A DNA stretch of 64,000 nucleotides. Origin: Anthoceros angustus. Its lineage: Eukaryota; Streptophyta; Anthocerotopsida; Anthocerotales; Anthocerotaceae. Made by a program: the position numbers and the translations under genes. Positions 21,431-31,970 of this stretch are shown in pieces. Under the pieces are notes generated by a model. The model made no database searches, was not told the origin of the DNA, and worked only from the letters and a program-made list of their open reading frames with translations. Where the stretch lies: contig VJWM01000068.1 of NCBI GenBank assembly GCA_010909165.1, forward strand, positions 930,001 through 994,000, in the 5' to 3' direction. Position 1 is the stretch's first letter, and each line of letters starts with the position of its first letter.

Positions 21431-22430
21431 GGGTTTGCGAACCTGTTCCCTAAGCCCCATCAAGGCTCTTCGGATTGCAGGGGGGCAGCATGATGCTTCC
21501 ACTGCATTTGACAGTTTGTCACCGCCTTTGCGTATGTTCTCTGGCCCTTCCATCAAACTCAGCGTGTGTTGTAAATTGTTCCTCTTGTCCCAGAAGTTGA
21601 GAGGCAGCAATTCCTAGAATTGGGTTTGTTGGAGTAACACAGCCCATTGCAGTGCACTGCATGTTTGAAAGCAATGCAGGGCAGACTCGCATAATGGCCC
21701 TGTTCGAAGGTTTATGTGAAAGACATCAGATGAAACGATGTGCTCAATGCAACGTGAGAGGAGCATGTCCTGAACTGGCCTTGCCTAGCTGTTCTTCAGG
21801 GTCAACTTCTGTGCATCTGAAGAAACGCGCAACGGAGAAGGATATCTGCTACACCCGTCAATCGCTGGCATCAGAGCAGTGGTAGAACGAATTTCAGCAC
21901 AAGATTACCCAAATCCTGCCACAGATAGAGTCTGCTACATGCACCAGGTTCCTTCTTTCAATTGAAGGCGGCTTTCATATTCCAAGAATATTGCCAACCC
22001 TGGACACGCCCGCGGCCGTGTCCGCGTGTTCTTCGACAGGAACAATGGAATCGTGTTTTTGTTAGGGAACCTATGATGCTGGAAACATTAAGAAGCCTGA
22101 TCCTCCTCGGAACAGTAAGAAGCACGAGCATGCGCGAAACTAGAAGACCGCCGGCCGCGGCCGTCATTGCCTTCGAAGACCATGACCACGGCTGAGGTAG
22201 GGTTTGGCAAGCACATTGCTGCGGCCGGCGCGGCGGGCGGGTTAGGGTTTGGCGGCCATGAAATAGCATCGAAGAAAACATATTCGCACAAGGTAGGGCG
22301 GCAGACTTTGAAAACATTGTGTCTCGGCTCTTTGTTTTCAAAGTTGGAAGGACAGAAAAATTTTGAAGCAAACAACCCGTTTGGAGGAGGAAAACTATGT
22401 GTCCCCTTTGGTGCTTGGCCGCTCTTGGTT
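21431..22430. other. Spacer, no supported gene
   Basis: Only short overlapping frames on both strands. Contains single plant telomere-like words (GGGTTAGGGTTTGG near 22240) but no array, and a NotI-type GCGGCCG-rich patch near 22150-22230. Confidence 0.45.
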
Positions 22431-22682
22431 AGGGCGCCAAAGCGGACATAACACCATGTGCTGTGAGAAAACAATCCGTACTCGAATCTAAGGTATATTC
22501 CTCAAGATGCCTACACCTTGCATGAAGAAGAAGAAGAATTTTATTTAAGTCCACTAAGGGCGCCAAAGCGGACATAACACCATGTGCTGTGAGAAAACAA
22601 TCCGTACTCGAATCTAAGGTATATTCCTCAAGATGCCTACACCTTGCATGAAGAAGAAGAAGAATTTTATTTAAGTTCACTA
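22431..22682. repeat. 126-bp tandem repeat, two copies
   Basis: Unit beginning AGGGCGCCAAAGCGGACATA and ending TTTAAGTYCACTAAGG at 22431-22556 and 22557-22682, almost identical. The period is 42 codons, so a minus-strand frame (22719-22429) carries the peptide repeat twice. That frame has no other support. Confidence 0.9.
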
Positions 22683-22834
22683 AGGACGGATTTCCGTCAT
22701 GGGACTTGGTACTTAACAACTTGTACCATGGTTGCCTAAGCTAATTCCCTTTAGGCACCCCATCTAAGTACCGATCCAAGCTCAGGATGCTTAATCACGG
22801 CGTTCTTATAAATGTGTGTCCATTTGGCCTAGGC
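22683..22834 (-). repeat. Dispersed repeat family P, copy 3 (inverted)
   Basis: Minus-strand copy of the family at 13504 and 13926. It ends at a GACGGATTTCCGTC hairpin word (about 22685-22698) and begins at the centre of a 38-bp near-palindrome (22812-22849). A short stretch of a second copy appears to start in the opposite direction from 22831. Confidence 0.6.
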
Positions 22835-22907
22835 CATTTGGACACACATGGCTTTCGCGAGAAAAAAAATGCCCCATCCTCTTTGGTATGCCATAATGGA
22901 TGTGACC

Positions 22908-23035
22908 GCAAACAGAATTGTTAGTTGCCCGCTAAAGAAAAAATAGCATCGTCACTAGGCTGTGTCTATATATGTATGTGACGGCAGAGAGAACTGTCAG
23001 TTGTCCGCGAAAGATAAAAAGAGCATCGTCACTGT
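22908..23035 (+). promoter_or_regulatory. Imperfect ~65-bp duplication in the UFD1 5' region
   Basis: A block GTGACCGCAAACAGAATTGT through AGCATCGTCACT (about 22908-22956) is repeated at 22978-23032 as GTGACGGCAGAGAGAACTGT through AGCATCGTCACT. A TCTATATATG word (about 22965-22974) lies between the two, roughly 90 bases before the UFD1 ATG. It may be promoter or leader sequence; the TATA role is inference. Confidence 0.45.
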
Positions 23036-23061
23036 GGTGCTGCGCTGGGCAATTGAATTCG

Positions 23062-24859
23062 ATGGACTTCTACGCAGGTTTCGGGGGGTTGAGGTACCCC
23101 AATTCTACCCCCTTCGAGCAGAGTTACAGGTGCTATTCGGCTTCCTTCATTGAGAAGGTGAGTGCTTTTTGGTTTGCGTTCGTGGTGCCGGATGCTTGCT
23201 CTCTCCGAATTAGCTGTGTTGATGGTTATTTTTGATGCAGCCTCATCTGGAGCATGGAAACAAAGGTGAGACTGCATTTTCAGCTAAGGCGCCGTCAGAT
23301 TCAACCAGATGCATCGTGAATTAAACGCCCTTGTTGGATTCATTTTGTTGTGTCCGTGAGAGGCAATTTGGGGTTCTAACTTGACGTGTTCCGTGTTCTT
23401 ACTGAAGTCATCATGCCTCCATCAGCGCTCGACCGTTTAGGTGAGTTCATTGTGCTGTAAAGCAGCTCTAGTGTGGGTGGATTTTGACTGGTTTCTGAGC
23501 TTGTTCCAGCTTCCCTGCGTATCGACTACCCCATGCTTTTTGAGGTGTATAATCCATCGGCACTTCGCACTTCGCATTGTGGTGTTCTGGAGTTCGTGGC
23601 TGAAGAAGGCATGATCTACATGCCTTACTGGGTACGTTTCTCACGCTGGTGTCTTAAGCTTTGCCATTTTCTGGAGCATGCTGTACTGTCCTGAGAGAGC
23701 TGGAAGACGTGAAAGAGTATCCCCTTCAGGGCGGGTGTAACTGTACTGTTGGATATACAGATGATGCAGAACATGCTTCTGCAAGAGGGAGAAATTGTAA
23801 GGGTCAAGAGTGCAACTCTTCCAAAAGGAACATTTGTGAAGTTGCAGCCACACACAAAAGATTTTTTGGACATCTCCAACCCAAAGGCCGTGTAGGTTTT
23901 GTTTAGCAGGCCCTGTTTTGTTGTCAGAGCCAGCTTTCCTGGTTAGGTCATCTTGCCTGATGAGTCTTCACGTTGAAGGCTGCTCGATTTCACAGTACGG
24001 ACACTTATTGGCAGGTTGGAGACGACATTGAGGAACTTTTCTTGCCTTACTGTTGGGGATAACATTATGGTGGCGTACAACAACAAGAAGTACTATATCG
24101 ACATTGTTGAGGCAAAACCTGCAGCTGCAGTCTCCATTATTGAGACAGACTGCGAAGTGGACTTTGCCCCTCCACTGGACTACAAGGAGCCAGAACCTGT
24201 TCGCACCCCCGCTCCTTTGACTTCCACCTCTCAAGGTAAAAGCTAATTCAAACTTTCTTGACTGCTCCCAAACACAGATGTCACACTTATTAAGCAGGGT
24301 GTGGAATGTCTTGGTTTTTAAACTTCTGTCTCATATATCAGTGCATGGTGATTCTGTGCATGCTAACCAGTTCTTTGCTGATGGATGCCGTGCAGTCCTG
24401 AAAGAAATCTCTGAGCCTGCGGAACCACCAAAGTCCAGTGCCTTCCAAGGTTCTGGGAGAAGATTGGATGGAAAGCCTGCCAGATCTAGCACCACACAGC
24501 CTGGCACAAATGGCGCTTCTGCCTCCGGAACCAATGCTCCAATTGCTTCTCCGTCCTTGGGGACCTCTTCCAAGAGGCCTGCTGGCAAGCTTGTGTTTGG
24601 GACGAATGCCAAGGAAAGCCTTGGTCAACTAAAGGTAAAAGAAAAACTTTGAGTGCTTCATCTGTACAACTTTAATTACCTGTGAGTCCGGGTATCATCG
24701 TAGTCTGACCATTCCTTTTTTTCCATATTTTTACGGGTTCTTGGTATGTAGGCTCCTCCGCCACCCAGAGAAGAACAGAAGGAGGAAGACCTTCGTAAAG
24801 AGAAGTCACCAGCCAAATTCCAACCGTTCAGTGGCAAAGCTTATTCTTTGCGACGTTGA
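23062..24859 (+). CDS. UFD1, ubiquitin fusion degradation protein 1
   Basis: Eight exons join in frame with GT-AG introns: 23062-23157, 23241-23265, 23408-23440, 23510-23631, 23761-23891, 24015-24235, 24396-24634 and 24752-24859, totalling 324 residues, the normal length for the family. UFD1 works with NPL4 as the cofactor that brings ubiquitylated proteins to the CDC48/p97 ATPase for extraction and proteasomal degradation. Visible hallmarks are the start MDFYAGFGG with [15 protein letters not shown], the double-psi barrel core ([49 protein letters not shown]), [20 protein letters not shown], and two CDC48-binding SHP-type boxes: FQGSGRRL (around residue 225) and FSGKAYSL at the C-terminus. 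Introns are 69-160 bp. No frameshift or missing element, so the gene looks functional. Start is the first ATG, immediately before the conserved N-terminus. Confidence 0.95.
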
Positions 24860-25550
24860 AGTCTTTCAATGGGAGCCGATGCTGACATGCATAACACCAT
24901 GGCCGTGTCTGCATCTTGGACAAAACGATGTGCTTATTCACCGTGTTCATTTTATTGCTCTCTGGAAGACCTCTATTTCGTGTCTCCCGTCTTTGTCGTC
25001 AACTTGACAATGTATGGATGGATGTCACTCTGGCTGACCTTGCCTTTTTCTCAGCAGGCTTGTTTCTGAGTTGTGCTCTGTTGTAGATTGCTGATTGATG
25101 CCTGCGTTTTGAGGTATCTATGATGGATGCCACTCTCACTGACCCTGCTTTTGTTCAGCAGGCGTTTTTCTAGCTCGAGACCGCCCTTATCAATTGAAGG
25201 AAAGGAACAGACATGGTTTTGGTTTTTGGGAGATTTGGACCACCACACTGTTATTCCATCGCAAACGACAAGGTGAAGAATTGATGTACCAACCTTGTCA
25301 TTAATCAAGCCTGTTGGAGCTTTTTGTTTCCCAATTCTACGTACGAGCCTTTAATTCCCGCCACACATCTTTTTGCACGATTTGCTCTTGGAAGCCGATT
25401 TTCCCACATTCGTCCTCGCCCGTTCCGATTTTTATCCCTTCGCAGTTCTTGAGCAGAGGATTACATCCCCATGTAGAAAGATCTAGTGAGGTCTAGTGTC
25501 CACTCAAGAGCCTGGAGAGTGAATCCTTTTGTAACAGTTTGAACGCAACC
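24860..25550. other. UFD1 3' flank and upstream region of next gene
   Basis: No gene seen. Short frames on both strands (24869-25069, 25308-25051) have no conserved feature. Confidence 0.5.
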
Positions 25551-26699
25551 ATGACGAGCCTTCAGCTGGCCAGCACGACCTCACTCTCCAGCCTGAGGTC
25601 TCCCTTGGGATCTCGGTCATCTCCCGCGCTGCAAGGTGCGTCCGCTGCCTGCCCGGGTGTCCACTGTCCACCAATCTCTGGCCTCCTGCCGATGCCTGAA
25701 TTTCATCTCCTGGGTGTGCTTGACCGCAGGCGGATTCCTGGCCCCACACCATCTCCACTCCCGCAATTCGCACCGCAATGCGTTGGATGTCCAGGTGACG
25801 CATGCTGCTGCTTTGGCGCCCGCTGTTTGATGCAATTGCTCACGTAGCAGCTGCGCCTGAGCATGAGTCTCGTGTGTTCCAGAATGGCGAGCTCAAGAGC
25901 TCAGTGAGGTAACCGCTCTGTGTTGATACGAGCTCCAGCCGTGGTTTCATGCGTTGCTGCTGCCCCGCCCCCGCTCCGGGCCTGGGATTCATCCACTGCC
26001 TGCCGCCTTCCAGGGTGTATAGGATGCACATCTTGGTTGCTTCTCCCAAGAGCTTTGTGCCGGTGAAGACCTGGATCACGACTGAAACCGGTGCGGCAAG
26101 TAGCGCACGAGACGTGTCTTGTGGTGCGCTGCCGATTGCTGCCACGGCAGCCATCACCGTGGGGATTGTCGGGGCAGCTGCGTTCGCGCTTGTCAAGCTG
26201 CAGAAGGAGAAGCCTGATGTTGTTCCTACCAAGAAGGTGAGAAGCATAGCATTCAGATTCTCGCTCAGGAGTAGTCATTTCAGTCAGTGTGACTCCATTT
26301 CGTCTATGCGCAGGACTGTGGGAGTTGTGGAGGCTCTGGTTTATGCCCTTCTTGTAAAGGTGAAGGCTTCCTGCTCAGAAACTTGACGCCGGAGGCTGCA
26401 GCTAGGGCCAGGGCGAGAGCAGAGGATGTGGCTACCCGTTACACTGCAGGGTAGCTATCTACTTCCTTCCTTGCTTCCTTCCTTCCGTGCTGAGAGATGC
26501 CATGGCAGTTGCTGCTGTACTTGCTTCATCCGTTCAGCCGCTTCAGATGCCATGGAAGTGGTGCCACAATACCACTCTTGACTTCACTCTTACGGGGTGT
26601 GTTGACAGACTAGCCAAGAAGTGGAGCTACTGTGCGGGTTGCTCGGGATCTAGGAGTTGTCTTGCCTGCCAGGGCAAAGGATTTCTCCAGGAGCCCTAG
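25551..26699 (+). CDS. DnaJ-type cysteine-rich zinc-finger protein, probably plastid
   Basis: Gene model: exons 25551-25635, 25730-25908, 26014-26236, 26314-26450 and 26609-26699. The N-terminus (MTSLQLASTTSLSSLRSPLG) is Ser/Thr-rich without acidic residues, like a chloroplast transit peptide. Exon 3 holds a hydrophobic membrane-like segment (AATAAITVGIVGAAAFALV) and ends PTKK. Exons 4-5 hold two Cys pairs in CxxCxGxG style: CGSCGGSGLCPSCKGEG and CAGCSGSRSCLACQGKG, with RYTAGLAKKWSYC between them. This matches the DnaJ-like zinc-finger proteins of plants (the BSD2/LQY1/PSA2 group), which act as thiol-dependent chaperones for photosynthetic complexes; the exact member is not assigned. Oddity: exon 2 cannot be read in one frame. 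The frame entering at 25730 stops at 25828-25830, while the frame leaving at 25908 is open from about 25829, so there is a 1-base indel or an unrecognised micro-intron. All other junctions keep phase. Confidence 0.7.
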
Positions 26700-27758
26700 C
26701 ATAAGTTTCTCCCCTGAATCATATGCTCCTGTACATGTCATGCTGTAGCTTCACACTGAAAGTTTAATTTAGTTTAGATTAGTTTAGTTTAGTATAGTAT
26801 AGTTAGAAAGCACCTCTGTGACCTTCCGAGGTGCTGGAGTGGGGAAGGTGTCATTGCAAACGCGCGTGATCCACCACGCGCGTGAGACACCCTGTTGAAG
26901 GGGTGTATGGTAGACAGGATAGTAGTCATATGTGCCATGTGCTCCGGCCCATTGCAGTCATCTGTACACTCTTCTTCTTGGCAGCGGATTTTTCTACTCC
27001 TGCCTGATCTCACTGCTGCTGTTGCATGGCCACAACCTTGATCTGGTGACAGAACTTTCGTTTCAGAGGATGGGAGTTGGAAACAGATTCTCTTCAGCGA
27101 ATCCATCAGGATGGGACTAGTCTATTACTATGGAATCGGATGATCTTTTGCTCGCCGAGATTTCTTGACGAAAGTGTCGCAGCTATGTGGTTTTTCTGGT
27201 AAAATGCATGCCCCTCTTCACCTATTGCGGCTTCGGCAATGACGTTTGGCTTATACTCGATATTTTTAGGAGATCATTGCAGCTCTCCTCCGGGTTCCAG
27301 CACGAGTAAATGAGCGTACAAGGGCTGGACAAGCAGCCAGCCATGAATGGCAATTTGGAACCCAACTATTTGGCAAACTAGCTACCACTTGAACAATTCC
27401 AAAACTATCCTACTTCGCAAGAACTAAGGTAGATTCATAATGTTTTTATATCTTACTCGAACTTTTAAACCATAAACATGGTATTGCATTGTATTGTATG
27501 TAGCAGGTGAGCAAGTTGTAGGAGACAGAGTATCGGCCGGGAGCGGTAGCATTTGAGTTACGGCGTCTTTGTCTTTCGTTTGATCATTTCCCTCTTAGGA
27601 GTACTTAGAGTTGTCGCATTACTTAGACTCAAATCCATCAGGATGGAACTTGTCGCATTTGTTGTACGGAGGAGTACTTAGACATCGCTTAAGAGTTACC
27701 TCGCTTAAGAGGTTGGTGGCTTCAGTAAGGAACTTGCCGAGTTGCAGTGGCTGCACAT
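26700..27758. other. Spacer, no gene seen
   Basis: Begins with a simple GTTTAGTTTAGTATAG tract (26763-26805). No coding feature supported; the small frames on both strands have no conserved motif. Confidence 0.5.
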
Positions 27759-28876
27759 TTAATATGGCCCTGACATTCTCTCTGCCCTGAAACAAATTAG
27801 GATGTCCTGGTAGGTTTCAATGACTGGGCAGTGCAAGAGGAAATGTGCTTCATCATCCACCAGCCCGCTTGTGCAGTGTTGGGAGGTGCGCACCTCCCTG
27901 GGCAAGTGTTCTCGGGCAAGGACCATCCTCAGTTGATGTGCCATGGTGTGGACTCAAGCAATTAGCTTGGTGAGATGGGATGCAAGGGGCTGATGGAGAT
28001 AACGTTGGATCTGGTAGGTGGTGCTCTGGTGGACATGTTGCAGGTAGTGCTGCTTATCTGTCCTTGGCATGGTTAGAGGCCATACCTTCCTAAGGAAAGC
28101 ATTCTCATTCTCAATATCAATATCTGATATCTTGGCCCCTAAATCTTTGGGGAGATCCTAATTGCAAAGACAATTGGCTAAAGAGAGTAGCTAGCTCGAG
28201 AGGTGATTGATGTCGTCTTCTGCTGAGAGTTAGAGGGCCTGTGTGGCGAGGGTAGAGTTATCCAGGTTCCAGATCCTATCTCTGAAGTGGACGCATTGCT
28301 TCAAAGCTTGTATTTTGAGGGGAATGCTCCAAACTCAGCGAGAAGGTTATCCATGCATGTGTATATATGTCTGTTGGCAAACACCAATTGGCTTCTCATG
28401 AAGTCGATCTGGAGCCGATTTGTTTGTTGCCAATATCATTTACAACATTCCGAGCCCCAAATCTCGACTCCGTGGACTTCGAGGGCTATGCTTGCGATTG
28501 AAGCTATGAAGACTACCGATTGCAGCCAGGATAGGATGACATTTCTGGCTCTCATCCTGTTGTGCAGTTTGAAAAGCCTGAAGGAAGTGGCTGGACTAGC
28601 ATTTTCCTATTCCTCACGATTGGCTTGTTATTGAAGTTAAAGAGGCCCACATACTTGTATGATGATATGGCCTTAGTTTTTTATCCATCATGCATAAAGC
28701 TTTTCCACAGTGCTTTTCACAACACTTAGGTTGTATGAAAGTGACTTAGTTTTTCCCAAGTTGACAAAAAAATGGCGCTCTCTGCAGAAGATTTCAAGTA
28801 CCTTGAGTAATTTTTGCATGCCCCATCTCCTAGTAGACAATAGTACTAGGTCGTGAGCGAAGAGAAGATAGCCCAA
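27759..28876 (-). mobile_element. LINE-type (non-LTR) retrotransposon remnant
   Basis: Reading the minus strand from 28876 gives YLLFAHDLVLLS followed by KLLKVLEIFCRERHFFVNL then GKTKSLSYN, the arrangement of the reverse-transcriptase catalytic box and the following VNxxKTK motif of plant LINEs, with the first catalytic Asp replaced by His. Downstream (28634-28287) the strand still encodes EVHGVEIWGSECCKWYW and LAEFGAFPLKIQAL, typical of the region after the RT. At 27944-27759 lies a C-terminal Cys/His patch (CTSGLVDDEAHFLLHC) as in LINE terminal zinc fingers. Frames are broken and the upstream RT and endonuclease parts are missing. A dead, truncated copy. Confidence 0.7.
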
Positions 28877-28924
28877 TTAGTTGGCGAGGTGGGCTGCACA
28901 ATCTGTTGGTTTCTAGAAATCAAG

Positions 28925-30054
28925 TTAGGTTCTTATGAGTTGTAGCTTCATAATACTATATGTAATTTCATGCTAAGTACTATATATATAGAATACTATA
29001 TTAGATTAGCATCATATTAGGTTTTTGTGGAATCTAGCTTCATGATATTATATGTAGCTTCATGCTATTATATGTGTAAAATACTATATAAGGTTTTTGT
29101 GGATGGCGAGGAGTGACGAGGAACGGCGAGGGGCGGCGAAAAAGGGAAAGGGGTGGCGAGGGACGGTGAGGGTTGGCGAGAGGCGGCGAGGGACGGCAAG
29201 GGGCAGTGAGGGATGATGAAGGGTGGCAAGGAATGGCGAGGGGCGGTGAGGGGCAGCGAGGGTGGCGAGGAGGTGTAAAGGTGGCAAGGGCGTTAAAGGC
29301 GAGGGGCGGCAAAGGCGAGGATGGCAAGGCGGCGAGGGCACGGGGCGGCTAGAAAGGGAAAGGGGTGGCGAGGGACAGTGAGGGTCGGCGAGAGGCGTCG
29401 AGGGATGGCGAGGGACGATGGGGGGCGGCGAGAAATGGTAAGGGGTGGCGAGGGTCGGCAAGAAGTATCGAGGGGCGGCGAGGAATGGTAAGGGGTAGCG
29501 AGGGACGATGAGGGTCGGCAAGAAGCGGCGAAGGGTGGCGAGGAATGGTTAAGGGTGGCGAGGGGCGAGGCGGCGAGGCGAAAAAGGATGTAGCGGTGGC
29601 GAGGACGACAAGTCGGCAAGCGAGGCGAGGGTGGTAAGCGGTCGGCAAGAAGCGGCGGCGAGAATGGTAAGGGTGGCGAGGGGCGACAAGTGGTCGGCAA
29701 GAAGCGGTCGGTCAGTGGGCAGTCGGTAAAGGCGGCGAGGAATGGTAAGGGGTGGCGAGGGACGACAAGAAGTGACGAGGGTCGGCAAGCGGCGAGGTCA
29801 GTAAGCGAGGTCGGCAAGCGGCGGCGAGGAATGGTAAGGGGTGGCGAGGGATGCAGCTACATACTACTAATGTGTAGAATACTAATACTACATTCGGTCT
29901 GTTATATCAAGTTTTTTGTGCGGTATAGCTTCTTGATTCTATATATAGCCATATCACTACATTTATAAAATACCATAGTAGGGCAGGGTGTGTCAGGTTC
30001 TTGTGGGTGCGACTTCATGATACTATCAGTAGCTTCATGCTACTACATGTATAG
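28925..30054. repeat. AT-rich repeats around an inserted minisatellite
   Basis: A unit of about 90-100 bp built on GTAGCTTCATGMTACTATATG and TAGAATACTATATTAGG recurs at about 28925-29000, 29000-29095, 29855-29960 and 29975-30054. The G-rich minisatellite splits the series between the second and third units. The same words continue into the promoter of the first sugar transporter gene. Confidence 0.6.
29101..29855. repeat. G-rich minisatellite (GGCGAGGGGCGGCGAGG-like)
   Basis: About 750 bp made of variants of GGTGGCGAGGGACGRTGAGG and GTCGGCAAGAAGCGGCGAGG, with units of about 13-17 bp grouped into longer ~40-60-bp repeats (GGAATGGTAAGGGGTGGCGAGG recurs many times). The plus strand is strongly purine-rich. 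Long Pro/Ser/Arg/His frames on the minus strand are by-products of the repeat and are not genes. The flanks are AT-rich, so the change in composition is abrupt. Confidence 0.85.
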
Positions 30055-30275
30055 AATACTATATTAGGTCTAGATATCCTATTAGGTTCCTATTTAGTGG
30101 GCCAGACTTCGCTATATAAAAGCCCTTCATTCATATTTTTTCTTATAGTTTTCCAATTCTCTCTTGTATATTTTTTCTCTCATAACTGTGTAATCATGGC
30201 CGGAGGGGGCGTGCTTGTGGAAAGTGAGGGGAGACAATATGCAGGGCATCTTACTAGGTTTGTGTTCATGGCTTG
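30055..30275 (+). promoter_or_regulatory. Duplicated STP promoter and start, upstream copy
   Basis: An exact 221-bp copy of 30276-30496. It includes TATATAAA at 30113-30120, a pyrimidine-rich leader and the ATG at 30196 with the first codons of the transporter. Reading from 30196 gives [20 protein letters not shown] and a few more codons, then TGA at 30274-30276, at the junction with the second copy. Transcription from this upstream copy would therefore place a 26-codon upstream ORF before the real gene. Confidence 0.85.
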
Positions 30276-30333
30276 AATACTATATTAGGTCTAGATATCC
30301 TATTAGGTTCCTATTTAGTGGGCCAGACTTCGC

Positions 30334-30341
30334 TATATAAA
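30334..30341 (+). promoter_or_regulatory. TATA box of the first STP gene
   Basis: TATATAAA lies 76 bases before the ATG at 30417, in the context TTCGCTATATAAAAGCCC. It is the copy nearest the intact coding region. Confidence 0.55.
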
Positions 30342-30416
30342 AGCCCTTCATTCATATTTTTTCTTATAGTTTTCCAATTCTCTCTTGTATATTTTTTCTC
30401 TCATAACTGTGTAATC

Positions 30417-31970
30417 ATGGCCGGAGGGGGCGTGCTTGTGGAAAGTGAGGGGAGACAATATGCAGGGCATCTTACTAGGTTTGTGTTCATGGCTTGTATT
30501 GTAGCTGCTAGTGGCGGCTTGATATTTGGATATGATATTGGTATATCTGGTGGGGTAACTGGGATGAATGATTTCCTTAAGAAATTTTTTCCTACAGTTT
30601 ATGCACACAAACAATTAGCACATGAAGATGATTATTGTAAATTCGATAATCACATTCTTCAATTTTTCACATCCTCTCTATATCTTGCTGCACTTGTGGC
30701 CTCCTTCGTGGCATCTACCATTAGTAGAAAGTACGGAAGGATTTCATCTATTCGCATTGGGGCTGTCAGCTTCTTATGTGGTGCCCTCTTGAATGGATTT
30801 GCCGTCAACCTAGCAATGTTGATTATTGGAAGAATTTTACTGGGAATAGGAGTGGGGTTCGCGAATCAGTCAGTTCCACTTTATCTTTCAGAAATGGCTC
30901 CTACTCATCTACGAGGATCTTTGAACATGATGTTTCAACTAGCCATCACTCTAGGTATTCTTGTAGCTGGGCTTATCAACTATCATATGGCGACAATCTC
31001 TAATGGTTGGAAATGGTCACTTGGGTTAGCTGCTGTTCCTGCGGTGTTAATGTTGACAGGCAGCTTCTTCCTTCCAGACACACCAAATAGTTTGATTGAA
31101 AGAGGTCACTTGGAACTTGGAAAGAGAGTTTTGCGTAGAACTAGAGGCGTTGAACTTCATGAAGTTGAGAAGGAGTTTGATGATATTTTGGCAGCAAGTT
31201 TGCAATCTAAGCTTGTGGAGAAACCATACAAGAGCATATTGGAAAGAAAAAATCGACCACAACTCGTGATTACATTACTTATTCCTTTATTTCAGCAATT
31301 TACAGGAATAAATGCGATTATGTTTTATGCCCCTGTGTTGTTCCAAACAATTGGCTTTGGTAGCAAGTCATCTCTTTACTCCTCAGTGATTTCATCAGGT
31401 GTGAACTTCGTAGCAACTCTTGTTTCTATAGCAACTGTGGACAAGATTGGACGTAGAAAATTGTTCTTAGAGGGAGGCATCCAAATGATAATATCCCAGA
31501 TCGTTATCGGCGTCATTCTTGCTTGCTTATTTGGTGGTACAAAACAATTATCTAAGAGTGCTTCGATTGGCGTTATCATTGTTATTTGCACATACGTAGC
31601 AGCTTTTGCTTGGTCATGGGGACCACTTGGATGGCTTGTTCCTAGTGAGATTTTTTCTATGGAAACCCGTTCAGCAGGTCAAGCTATTAATGTTTCTGTG
31701 AACATGCTCTTCACATTCGTAATCGCTCAAGCCTTCTTGAGCATGCTATGTCATTTTCAATATGGCATATTCTTTTTCTTCGCAGGTTGGGTACTTATCA
31801 TGACTATCTTTATCTATTTCTTTTTGCCGGAAACTAGAGGTGTTCACATAGATGACATGGACCACGTTTGGAGGACACATTGGTTTTGGAAGAAGATTAT
31901 TCCAATTGAAGAAAGCAATATACAAAAACATGAAGTACCCACCATTGTTGTAGAGGAACGTACTAAATAG
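30417..31970 (+). CDS. STP-type sugar/H+ symporter, intronless (paralogue 1)
   Basis: A single uninterrupted frame of 517 residues, the usual length for plant STP monosaccharide transporters of the plasma membrane (MFS family, 12 membrane helices, proton-coupled hexose uptake). Motifs in order: [12 protein letters not shown] in helix 1; DDYCKFD, whose Cys pairs in STPs with a late Cys, here in SMLCHFQYG (the lid disulfide); [14 protein letters not shown] then [21 protein letters not shown] before the central loop; [14 protein letters not shown] in helix 7 (sugar contacts); [18 protein letters not shown]; and [12 protein letters not shown] at the end of helix 12. The ATG at 30417 matches the start of the second paralogue (MAGGG). 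The frame is open upstream to about 30273, but that part is duplicated leader. Most angiosperm STP genes have introns; this one has none. Confidence 0.93.
   Translation: MAGGGVLVESEGRQYAGHLTRFVFMACIVAASGGLIFGYDIGISGGVTGMNDFLKKFFPTVYAHKQLAHEDDYCKFDNHILQFFTSSLYLAALVASFVASTISRKYGRISSIRIGAVSFLCGALLNGFAVNLAMLIIGRILLGIGVGFANQSVPLYLSEMAPTHLRGSLNMMFQLAITLGILVAGLINYHMATISNGWKWSLGLAAVPAVLMLTGSFFLPDTPNSLIERGHLELGKRVLRRTRGVELHEVEKEFDDILAASLQSKLVEKPYKSILERKNRPQLVITLLIPLFQQFTGINAIMFYAPVLFQTIGFGSKSSLYSSVISSGVNFVATLVSIATVDKIGRRKLFLEGGIQMIISQIVIGVILACLFGGTKQLSKSASIGVIIVICTYVAAFAWSWGPLGWLVPSEIFSMETRSAGQAINVSVNMLFTFVIAQAFLSMLCHFQYGIFFFFAGWVLIMTIFIYFFLPETRGVHIDDMDHVWRTHWFWKKIIPIEESNIQKHEVPTIVVEERTK

Noticed and set aside
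22199-22255. Telomere-like GGGTTAGGGTTTGG words
   Set aside because: Only single imperfect units, no array, so not an interstitial telomere.
29040-29817. Long Pro/Ser/Arg-rich minus-strand open frames
   Set aside because: They are translations of the minisatellite; repeats with no stop codons in several frames produce such ORFs. No non-repetitive domain is present.
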